A stretch of 14,000 nucleotides of DNA from Ramlibacter sp. (GTDB lineage Bacteria; Pseudomonadota; Gammaproteobacteria; Burkholderiales; Burkholderiaceae), in the NCBI GenBank assembly GCA_014376915.1, contig JACMQP010000506.1:1-14000 (forward strand), given 5' to 3'. Each line of letters starts with the position of its first letter. The stretch's first letter is position 1. The translations under genes were made by a program, and so were the position numbers. The notes beneath the pieces were generated by a model, which saw only the letters and a list, made by a program, of their open reading frames with translations, had not been told where the DNA came from and ran no database searches. Shown here piece by piece: positions 7,788 through 14,000 of the stretch.

Positions 7788-8663
7788 TCAGACTTTCTTG
7801 ATCACGCTCTTGCCGAACAGCCCGGCGGGCCGCACGGCCAGCACGATCAGCAACAGGACCAGGCCGGGCACGTCCTTGTAGCCGGACGACAGGTAAAAGC
7901 CGGTGGTGGTTTCGGCAATGCCCAGGATGATGCCGCCAACGATGATGCCCATGCCGCTGGTCAGGCCGCCGATGATCGCCACTGCGAAGGCCTTCAGGCC
8001 CAGCACCGCACCCATCGTCGATCCGGTCAGCGTGAGCGGCGCAATCAGCACGCCGGCGAAAGCCGCCGACATGGACGACAGCGCGTAGGAGAAGGTGATG
8101 ACCATCCCGGTGTTGATGCCCATCAGCTTGGCCGCGTCCCGGTCATTGAAGGTGGCGACCACCGCCTTGCCGTAGATCGACTTGCGATTGAACACCTCGA
8201 CGGCGGCCATCATCAGCAAAGCGCCGACGACCACCAGGATTTCCATCGGCAGTACATTGGCACCGAGGAAATGCAGCGGAGACTCCGGCAGCGGCGAGGG
8301 GAACTTGAGGTCGTCGCGGCCCCACACGTTCTCGGCCACGTTCTTGAAGATGATGCCGAGCGCGATGGTCGACATGATCCAGCCGAATTCGCTCTTGATT
8401 TTGATCGCCGGCCGCACGCCGATCCGCTCGACGAAAGCGCCCTGCGCCGCACCGAACACCCACACCAGTGGAATCATCAGCCAGTAGTTGACGCCCAGGT
8501 TCACCAGCGACAGGCCGACCAGCGCACCAAGCATGAGCGCATCGCCCTGCCCGAAGTTGAGCGTGTCGGAGGTGGCAAAGGTCAGCTGGTAGCCGAAGGC
8601 GATGACTGCATAGATCATCCCCAGGGCGATGCCGCTGAAAATCAGTTGAGTCAGGATTTGCAT
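7788..8663 (-). CDS. livH: Branched-chain amino acid type ABC transporter permease LivH
   Basis: 291-residue inner-membrane permease that would pair with the LivM half of the fusion. MQILTQLIFSGIALGMIYAV is a typical LivH start, followed by ATSDTLNFGQGDALMLGA; KSIYGKAVVATFNDRDAAKLMGI is the cytoplasmic coupling loop, and GLKAFAVAIIGGLTSGMGIIVGG with a final VRPAGLFG complete the family pattern. ATG 8663 is preferred because family members begin at that point; an in-frame GTG at 8672 would add three residues. Neither has a strong Shine-Dalgarno sequence. The leader can fold GGGCTTC (8682-8688) against GAAGGCCC (one bulge) just upstream of the start, which could dampen translation. The gene lies behind the livK-livH hairpin and two bases before livMG. 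Confidence 0.92.
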   Translation of the reverse strand: MQILTQLIFSGIALGMIYAVIAFGYQLTFATSDTLNFGQGDALMLGALVGLSLVNLGVNYWLMIPLVWVFGAAQGAFVERIGVRPAIKIKSEFGWIMSTIALGIIFKNVAENVWGRDDLKFPSPLPESPLHFLGANVLPMEILVVVGALLMMAAVEVFNRKSIYGKAVVATFNDRDAAKLMGINTGMVITFSYALSSMSAAFAGVLIAPLTLTGSTMGAVLGLKAFAVAIIGGLTSGMGIIVGGIILGIAETTTGFYLSSGYKDVPGLVLLLIVLAVRPAGLFGKSVIKKV

Positions 8664-8704
8664 GGCTTGCACCGCCCGGGTGGGCTTCGCTGAAGGCCCG
8701 ATTC

Positions 8705-8744
8705 ACAAACAAACGCCGCCGCGGGTGGGTGCCCCGCGGCGGCG
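8705..8744 (-). terminator. Strong hairpin terminator/attenuator between livK and livH
   Basis: A perfect 12-bp GC-rich stem (arms 8714-8725 and 8733-8744) encloses a 7-base loop. Read on the minus strand it is followed by TTTGTTTGTG. It begins 14 bases after the livK stop and lies about 40 bases before livH. This is the expected layout for producing excess binding protein with partial read-through into the membrane genes. Confidence 0.82.
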
Positions 8745-8758
8745 GTGCGTCGTCGCGT

Positions 8759-9997
8759 TTACTTCTTGACCGGTGCCAGAGCGCCCTTGGCGTTGGCGTC
8801 CTTCATGCGGACTTCGGAAGCTTTCTTCTGGTCGTCCGGGTAAGCATAGACCACCCGCTGGCCCCTGACCTCGCCGAACACCGGGATGTTCGCCGTGATG
8901 GCGTCATGGTCACCCTTGGAGAACGGCTTGTTGTACGTGGTCACGACGCCGTCCACCGGCGTCTTCAGGTTTTCCAGCGCTTCCTTGATCTTCGGACCGT
9001 CGGTCGAATTGGCCTGTTTGATGGCGGCTGCCAGCAGGTACACCGAGTCATAGCCCTGTGCGGCCGAAACCGGCGAATCGATGCGGCTATTTTTCGGTTT
9101 GAAGGTCTTGAGGTAGTTGACGATGAACGACTGGCGCTTGGGCGTGGTCGGCTCCTGGATGAAGGTCTGCGGCATCCGCGCACCTTCGCCGCCGGGGCCG
9201 GCATTGTCGATGTAGTTCGCCATCGACAGCGTCCAGCTGCCGACCATCGGCACTTTCCAGCCCAGTTTGGTCATGCCGTTGGCGATCTGCGCCAGCTCGG
9301 GGCCGATGCCGTAGGTCAGCACCGCTTCGGCGCCGGCTTCCTTGGCCTTGAGCAATTGCGCGGTCATGTCCACATCCTTGATGTTGAACTTCTCGACGGC
9401 CACGGCCTTGATGCCCTTGAGCGCCAGCGCCTTTTCCAGGTCTTCCCGTCCGAGCTGGCCGTAGTTGGTCGAGTCGGCCAGGATGGCGACCTTCTTGAAG
9501 CCGCGACGCACGATCGCTTCTTCCACGATCATCGGCGCCTGGATGCTGTCGTGCGCGGCGTTGCGGAAGATGTAGCTCTCGGGCTGGTCATCGAACTGGT
9601 GGGTGATCAGGGAGCCGGTGGCAACGTTGTTCATCACCGGAATCTTCGCTTCCTGGAAAAACCGCTGCGAGGCCAGCGCCACGCCGGTATTGATGTAGCC
9701 AACCGTGGCTGCGACCTTTTCCTTGTTGATCAACTCCTGCGCGATCTGCACGCCACGTTCGTTCTTGGCTTCGTCGTCACGTTCGACCAGCAGGATCTGG
9801 CGGCCCAGCACGCCACCCGCCTTGTTGATTTCGTCAGCGGCCATCCGGACGCCGTCGCGCATGCTGACGCCCATGGACGAAGAGCCGCCGGTGAACGGAC
9901 CGGCGACGCCGATCTTGATCGGATCGGCCGCCAGGGCGATGCCGGCGGAGAGCAACATGGCCGACAGGGCAGCCAGCTTGAGGGAGGGGATCATCAT
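8759..9997 (-). CDS. livK: Periplasmic binding protein of the LivK/HAAT family
   Basis: 412-residue type I periplasmic binding protein that feeds the LivH/LivMG/LivF complex. A Sec signal peptide (MMIPSLKLAALSAMLL, then GIALA with cleavage after Ala23) precedes the mature start ADPIKIGVAGPFTGG. DGVRMAADEINKAGGVLGR (48-66) and VATVGYINTGVALAS-like segments are the classic LivK features. GGAGAC lies just upstream; its spacing suits the second ATG (9994) slightly better than the first (9997), a one-residue ambiguity. The protein is longer than E. coli LivK (mature about 345 residues). HAAT binding proteins carry amino acids, amides, urea or aromatic acids in different members, so the ligand is not assigned. 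The gene is first in its operon and divergent from ppk2. Confidence 0.92.
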   Translation of the reverse strand: MMIPSLKLAALSAMLLSAGIALAADPIKIGVAGPFTGGSSSMGVSMRDGVRMAADEINKAGGVLGRQILLVERDDEAKNERGVQIAQELINKEKVAATVGYINTGVALASQRFFQEAKIPVMNNVATGSLITHQFDDQPESYIFRNAAHDSIQAPMIVEEAIVRRGFKKVAILADSTNYGQLGREDLEKALALKGIKAVAVEKFNIKDVDMTAQLLKAKEAGAEAVLTYGIGPELAQIANGMTKLGWKVPMVGSWTLSMANYIDNAGPGGEGARMPQTFIQEPTTPKRQSFIVNYLKTFKPKNSRIDSPVSAAQGYDSVYLLAAAIKQANSTDGPKIKEALENLKTPVDGVVTTYNKPFSKGDHDAITANIPVFGEVRGQRVVYAYPDDQKKASEVRMKDANAKGALAPVKK

Positions 9998-10082
9998 TTA
10001 GTCTCCAGTGGAAGTAAGGCGCGATCGGGAAAGCCGGGACAGAAACGCATGCAGACGTCCGGACATGCTAACTGTTGGCGAT

Positions 10083-10114
10083 GTTATCGGAGCTCGCTGA
10101 CGAGACGCTGTCAA
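10083..10114 (-). promoter_or_regulatory. Candidate promoter for the liv operon
   Basis: On the minus strand a perfect -35 hexamer TTGACA is at 10114-10109. Possible -10 elements are TCCGAT at 17 bases (10091-10086) or GATAAC at 20 bases (10088-10083); neither is good. It would leave a leader of about 80-90 bases containing the palindrome GTCCGGAC. The call was made by eye. Confidence 0.3.
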
Positions 10115-10147
10115 CGGCGAATAAGGTTTACCCGAAAAAATGCGGGT

Positions 10148-10170
10148 TTTCCCGAAGTACTTCAGGGAAA
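10148..10170. promoter_or_regulatory. Inverted repeat in the livK-ppk2 intergenic region
   Basis: TTTCCC, the palindrome GAAGTACTTC, a single unpaired A and GGGAAA make an 11-bp-arm dyad of 23 bases, 75 bases upstream of the ppk2 ATG. It could be a protein-binding operator for ppk2 or a leader hairpin; no T-run follows it. The 247-base region (9998-10244) otherwise holds only the candidate liv promoter, a weak ACCCG/CGGGT stem at 10130-10147 and the ppk2 ribosome binding site. Confidence 0.45.
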
Positions 10171-10232
10171 TCGCAGCGCGCGTCATGGGGGTGGGTTCCT
10201 CGGTGAACAGCATACGATCTGCCGTTGCATTC

Positions 10233-10239
10233 AAAGGAG
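10233..10239 (+). promoter_or_regulatory. Ribosome binding site that sets the ppk2 start
   Basis: AAAGGAG lies 5 bases before ATG 10245. The frame is open upstream to an ATG at 10140, but that start lacks a comparable site and would translate across the dyad at 10148-10170. Confidence 0.8.
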
Positions 10240-10244
10240 CTTCC

Positions 10245-11099
10245 ATGTCAAGCAGAGCAAGCAAAGACGGCCAGGAGCGGAGCGCGCGGCTCGCGCCCTG
10301 GCAGCCTCGCGCCAAGGACGGCAAGGCAGTCGCGCTGTCGAAGTTCGATCCGGCGGCCAAGCCCTTCTCAAGCGGCGACAAGGCGAAGGACAAGGCGGCG
10401 GTGGAAGCGCTGGCGGTGGAGATCGACGCCTTGCAGGACATGCTGTTCGCCGACCGTCGCTTCAAGCTGTTGGTGGTGCTGCAAGGTATCGACGCTGCCG
10501 GCAAGGACGGCACCATCCGCGGCGTCTTCGGCCGCGTCAGCCCGCTGGGCGCACACACCGCCGGCTGGAAGGCGCCCACCAGCGAGGAACACGCGCATGA
10601 CTTTCTCTGGCGGATCCACCAGCGCGTGCCTGGCGCCGGAGAATTGATGATTTTCAACCGCAGCCACTACGAGGACGTGCTGGTGCCGGTGGTGCTGGGC
10701 ACGCTGTCCGCGGCCCAGACGCAACAGCGCTTTCGCCAGATCAACGATTTCGAGCGGCTGCTGGTCGAGACCGGCACCGTAATCCTGAAATTCATGCTGC
10801 ACATCAGCCCGGACGAGCAGCGCCAGCGCCTGCAGGAACGAATCGACGACACGGCCAAGGCCTGGAAGTTCATGGCCAGCGACCTGGACGTGCGCAAGCA
10901 CTGGAAGGACTACATGGCGGCCTACGGCGAACTGCTGGGCGCCACCAGCACCGAGCTGGCACCCTGGACCATCGTGCCAGCCGACTCCAAGACCCACCGC
11001 AACCTGATGATCGCGACGCTGGTGCGCGACCAGCTGGCCTCGCTGGGACTGCGCTACCCGCCGCCGGACCCGGCGCTCAAGGGCGTGAAGGTGGTCTGA
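10245..11099 (+). CDS. ppk2: PPK2-family polyphosphate kinase (polyphosphate:nucleotide phosphotransferase)
   Basis: 284-residue cytoplasmic enzyme that transfers phosphate between inorganic polyphosphate and nucleotides, usually to make nucleoside di- or triphosphates. The single PPK2 domain is complete: Walker A GIDAAGKDG (81-89), APTSEEHAHDFLWRIHQRVP (110-129) with the lid-adjacent DFLWR, Walker B-like FNRSHYEDVLV (137-147), DFERLL (168-173), and RKHWKDYMAAYGELL with WTIVPADSKTHRNL at the C-terminal side. The overall look (LQGIDAAGKDGT, DHDFLWR-like, IFNRSHYEDVL) resembles the class III group, some of which phosphorylate both AMP and ADP; the class is an inference. A start at 10245 is favoured by AAAGGAG. 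The N-terminal 30 residues are basic and polar. It is a separate unit between the divergent liv operon and icmF, with 105 bases to icmF. Confidence 0.93.
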   Translation: MSSRASKDGQERSARLAPWQPRAKDGKAVALSKFDPAAKPFSSGDKAKDKAAVEALAVEIDALQDMLFADRRFKLLVVLQGIDAAGKDGTIRGVFGRVSPLGAHTAGWKAPTSEEHAHDFLWRIHQRVPGAGELMIFNRSHYEDVLVPVVLGTLSAAQTQQRFRQINDFERLLVETGTVILKFMLHISPDEQRQRLQERIDDTAKAWKFMASDLDVRKHWKDYMAAYGELLGATSTELAPWTIVPADSKTHRNLMIATLVRDQLASLGLRYPPPDPALKGVKVV

Positions 11100-11114
11100 C
11101 CGCCCCGCCAGCAG

Positions 11115-11138
11115 GTTGACGTTTACGTCAACGTCAAG
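11115..11138. promoter_or_regulatory. Perfect palindromic operator-like site upstream of icmF
   Basis: GTTGACGTTTACGTCAAC (11115-11132) is an exact 8+2+8 palindrome. A third half-site follows at once, so ACGTCA is directly repeated at 11125-11136. TTGACG (11116-11121) could serve as a -35 box with TAAGGT (11139-11144) after 17 bases as a poor -10, placing the dyad inside the promoter, the position used by MerR-family regulators. ACGT-centred dyads of this kind are known for LiuR-type (MerR) control of branched-chain amino acid and acyl-CoA genes; assigning that regulator here is inference. Confidence 0.6.
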
Positions 11139-11204
11139 TAAGGTCGACTTTTCAGATTGCACGTCCCGCTGCCTTGCCGGGTGGCGCGCCCCCGGAGACT
11201 CCCC

Positions 11205-14000
11205 ATGACCGACCTGTCCGCCGAATTCAAGGCGCTCGCGAACTACCGCCCGAAGCACAAGGTGCGCTTCGTCACCGCCGCCAGCCTGTTCGACGGCCAC
11301 GACGCGGCCATCAACATCATGCGGCGCATCCTGCAGGGCATGGGCGCCGAGGTGATCCACCTCGGTCACAACCGCAGCGTTGACGAAGTGGTGACGGCGG
11401 CGCTGCAGGAAGACGTGCAAGGCATCGCGATCAGTTCCTACCAGGGCGGCCATGTCGAATACTTCAAGTACATGGTGGACCTGCTGCGCCAGCGCGGCGG
11501 CGAGCACATCCAGGTGTTCGGCGGCGGCGGCGGCGTGATCGTGCCGCCCGAGATCCGCGAACTGCACAGCTACGGCGTCGCCCGCATCTACAGCCCCGAG
11601 GACGGGCAGCGCATGGGCCTGGCCGGGATGATCGGCGAGATGGTGATGCGCTGCGACCAGGACCTGTCGGGCTTTTCGAAGCAGGACCTGGCGGCGCTGC
11701 ACGGCAACGGCGAGCAGAACTGGCGGGCCCTCGCGCAGTTCATCACGGCGCTGGAGAACGGGACCGCAAGGCCGGCGGTGCTGGAGGCGCTTCGCGCCGA
11801 GGCGGCGCGCAAGAAGGTGCCGGTGCTGGGCATCACCGGCACCGGCGGCGCCGGCAAGTCGTCGTTGACCGACGAATTGATTCGCCGGCTGCGGCTGGAT
11901 CAGGACGACAGCCTGCGCGTCGCCGTCATCTCGATCGATCCGTCGCGGCGCAAGAGCGGCGGCGCGCTGCTGGGCGACCGGATCCGGATGAACGCCATTT
12001 CGCCATGGAGCCAGGGACCACGCGTCTTCATGCGGTCCCTGGCGACGCGCGACTTCGGCAGCGAGATCTCCGCCGCACTGCCCGACGTGATCGCCGCTTG
12101 CAAGGTGGCGGGCTTCGACCTGGTCGTGGTCGAGACCTCCGGCATCGGCCAGGGCGACGCGGCCATCGTGCCGCACGTGGACATCCCGATGTACGTGATG
12201 ACACCGGAGTTCGGTGCCGCCAGCCAGCTGGAAAAAATCGACATGCTGGACTTCGCCGAGTTCGTGGCGATCAACAAGTTCGACCGCAAGGGCGCGGCCG
12301 ACGCGCTGCGCGATGTCGCCAAGCAGGTCCAGCGCAACAAGGAAGCCTGGAGCAGGCCGCCGGACCAGATGCCCGTGTTCGGCACAATGGCGGCCCGCTT
12401 CAACGACGACGGCGTCACCGCGCTGTACCAGGCGCTCAAGCCCCGGCTCGCTCAGCTGGGCGCTCCGCTGCAGGAGGGCCGGCTGCCGGCGGTGAGTGTG
12501 CGGCACAGCACCAACCAGACGCCGGTGGTGCCGGCGGCGCGGTCCCGCTACCTCGCGGAAATCACCGACACGGTGCGCGGCTACAAGAAACGGGCTCGCG
12601 AGCAGGCCACGCTGGCGCGCGAAGTGCAACAGCTCAAGGAAGCGGCGCGGATGCTCAAGATCGACAAGCCGGACCGGGCGCCGGCCGCCGAGGCGGCGCT
12701 GGACCTGGCCGGGCAGCGCAAGGCCCGCATGGACAAGGATGCGCTGCACCTGCTGCAGCAATGGCCCGACATGCAGAAGGCCTACGCCGGCGACGAGTAC
12801 GTGGTGAAGATCCGCGACAAGGAGATCCGCACCGCGCTCACCACCAGGTCGCTTTCGGGGACCACGATCCGCAAGGTCTGCCTGCCGGCGTACGAAGACC
12901 ACGGCGAGATCCTCAAGTGGCTGATGCTGGACAACGTGCCGGGCAGCTATCCGTACACCGCCGGCACCTTCGCCTTCAAGCGCGAAGGCGAGGACCCGAC
13001 CCGGATGTTCGCCGGTGAAGGCGACGCCTTCCGCACCAACACCCGCTTCAAGCTGCTCAGCTCCGGCATGGCGGCCAAGCGGCTGTCCACCGCCTTCGAC
13101 TCGGTCACGTTGTACGGCAATGACCCTGATCCGCGCCCGGACATCTACGGCAAGGTCGGCAACTCGGGCGTCTCGATCGCCACGCTGGACGATATGAAAG
13201 TGCTGTATTCGGGTTTCGACCTGTGCCACCCGTCGACCTCGGTCTCCATGACCATCAACGGCCCGGCGCCCAGCATCCTGGCGATGTTCATGAACACCGC
13301 CATCGACCAGAACCTGGAGAAATTCAAGTCCGACAACGGCCGTGACCCGACTGACACCGAGGCGGCCAAGATTCGCGAGTGGGTGCTTGCCAACGTGCGT
13401 GGCACGGTCCAGGCGGACATCCTGAAGGAAGACCAGGGCCAGAACACCTGCATCTTCTCCACCGAGTTCAGCCTCAAGGTGATGGGCGACATCGCCCAGT
13501 ACTTCGTGCACCACAACGTGCGCAATTTCTATTCGGTGTCGATCTCCGGCTATCACATCGCCGAAGCCGGGGCCAATCCGATCAGCCAGCTGGCCTTCAC
13601 GCTGTCCAACGGCTTCACCTTCGTCGAGGCTTACCTCGCCCGCGGCATGCACGTGGACGACTTCGCGCCCAACCTGTCGTTCTTCTTTTCCAACGGCATG
13701 GATCCGGAATACACGGTGATGGGCCGGGTGGCGCGCCGGATCTGGGCGGTAGCGATGAAGGAAAAATACGGCGCCAACGAACGCAGCCAGAAGCTCAAGT
13801 ACCACATCCAGACCTCGGGCCGCAGCTTGCACGCGCAGGAGATCCAGTTCAACGACATCCGCACCACGCTGCAGGCGCTGATCGCGATCTACGACAACTG
13901 CAATTCGCTGCACACCAACGCCTTCGACGAGGCCATCACCACGCCGACGGAAGATTCCGTGCGGCGGGCCATGGCGATCCAGCTGATCATCAACCGGGAA
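11205..14000 (+). CDS. icmF: Fused isobutyryl-CoA mutase IcmF, 3' end cut by window edge
   Basis: 932 codons run in frame to the last base with no stop; known IcmF proteins are about 1,090 residues, so roughly 160 are missing. It interconverts isobutyryl-CoA and n-butyryl-CoA with adenosylcobalamin, linking valine or other branched acyl-CoA metabolism to straight-chain acids. Domains: B12-binding (about 20-150) with DGHDAA (30-35, His32 as lower axial ligand), SSYQGGH and a Gly-rich FGGGGG; MeaI-type G-protein chaperone (about 205-420) with P-loop GTGGAGKSS (212-220), [12 protein letters not shown] (307-318) and NKFD (357-360); a helical linker (about 421-520); then the TIM-barrel mutase (520 onward). 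Phe602 (TRMFAGEG) and Gln746 (DQGQNTCIF) occupy positions that are Tyr and Arg in methylmalonyl-CoA mutase, favouring isobutyryl-CoA. GGAGAC 5 bases before the ATG fixes the start. A palindrome upstream suggests dedicated regulation. Confidence 0.95.
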   Translation, partial: MTDLSAEFKALANYRPKHKVRFVTAASLFDGHDAAINIMRRILQGMGAEVIHLGHNRSVDEVVTAALQEDVQGIAISSYQGGHVEYFKYMVDLLRQRGGEHIQVFGGGGGVIVPPEIRELHSYGVARIYSPEDGQRMGLAGMIGEMVMRCDQDLSGFSKQDLAALHGNGEQNWRALAQFITALENGTARPAVLEALRAEAARKKVPVLGITGTGGAGKSSLTDELIRRLRLDQDDSLRVAVISIDPSRRKSGGALLGDRIRMNAISPWSQGPRVFMRSLATRDFGSEISAALPDVIAACKVAGFDLVVVETSGIGQGDAAIVPHVDIPMYVMTPEFGAASQLEKIDMLDFAEFVAINKFDRKGAADALRDVAKQVQRNKEAWSRPPDQMPVFGTMAARFNDDGVTALYQALKPRLAQLGAPLQEGRLPAVSVRHSTNQTPVVPAARSRYLAEITDTVRGYKKRAREQATLAREVQQLKEAARMLKIDKPDRAPAAEAALDLAGQRKARMDKDALHLLQQWPDMQKAYAGDEYVVKIRDKEIRTALTTRSLSGTTIRKVCLPAYEDHGEILKWLMLDNVPGSYPYTAGTFAFKREGEDPTRMFAGEGDAFRTNTRFKLLSSGMAAKRLSTAFDSVTLYGNDPDPRPDIYGKVGNSGVSIATLDDMKVLYSGFDLCHPSTSVSMTINGPAPSILAMFMNTAIDQNLEKFKSDNGRDPTDTEAAKIREWVLANVRGTVQADILKEDQGQNTCIFSTEFSLKVMGDIAQYFVHHNVRNFYSVSISGYHIAEAGANPISQLAFTLSNGFTFVEAYLARGMHVDDFAPNLSFFFSNGMDPEYTVMGRVARRIWAVAMKEKYGANERSQKLKYHIQTSGRSLHAQEIQFNDIRTTLQALIAIYDNCNSLHTNAFDEAITTPTEDSVRRAMAIQLIINRE

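Noticed and set aside
10140..10244. Longer N-terminus for the PPK2 protein from ATG 10140
   Set aside because: AAAGGAG sits at the right distance from ATG 10245, and the extra 35 residues match no family feature and run through an inverted repeat.
10368..13913. Very long open frame on the minus strand (about 1,180 codons) opposite ppk2 and icmF
   Set aside because: It is antisense to two clearly recognisable genes. Its translation is rich in Arg, His, Gly and Val with no family motif, as expected for the complement of high-GC coding sequence.

Overview
The window is high-GC, densely packed bacterial chromosome. The gene families (Tat-exported TRAP binding protein of the TakP/FcbT1 type, four-gene liv-type ABC operon with a LivM-LivG fusion, PPK2, and fused isobutyryl-CoA mutase IcmF) and the repeated GGAGAC-type ribosome binding sites suggest a betaproteobacterium, most likely Burkholderiales. 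That placement is inference from family resemblance; there is no rRNA or other marker here. No mobile element, CRISPR array, tRNA or rRNA was seen.

Layout. (1) 1-1193, minus strand: a rhodanese-domain protein (cut by the left edge) lies downstream of a fumarylacetoacetate-hydrolase-family protein that carries a Tat motif and a lipobox. (2) 1194-1325: a divergent intergenic region. (3) 1326-5073, plus strand: a complete tripartite TRAP transporter, dctP-dctQ-dctM. A terminator-like hairpin lies between dctP and dctQ, and a long insertion sits in the middle of DctM. (4) 5105-9997, minus strand: a branched-chain amino acid (HAAT) type ABC transporter in the order livK, livH, livM-livG fusion, livF, with a strong hairpin terminator/attenuator between livK and livH. 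(5) 10245-11099, plus strand: a PPK2-family polyphosphate kinase. (6) 11205 to the right edge, plus strand: icmF, the fused B12-domain/G-protein chaperone/mutase for isobutyryl-CoA, preceded by a perfect 18-bp palindrome that looks like an operator. icmF is open to the window end, about 160 codons short of the usual family length.

How the genes may work together. The TRAP system is a sodium-type secondary importer for a carboxylate, probably a 2-oxoacid or aromatic/organic acid. The divergent exported FAH-family hydrolase could release such acids outside the cytoplasmic membrane; this pairing is the least conventional idea in the window. The liv-type transporter and IcmF are both compatible with branched-chain amino acid use (valine to isobutyryl-CoA to n-butyryl-CoA), but they are on opposite strands and separated by ppk2, so a joint pathway is only a suggestion. 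Most genes here are well-known families. I did not find a clearly undescribed system; the points worth a second look are architectural (fusion, insertions, export signals) and regulatory (palindromes, attenuators).
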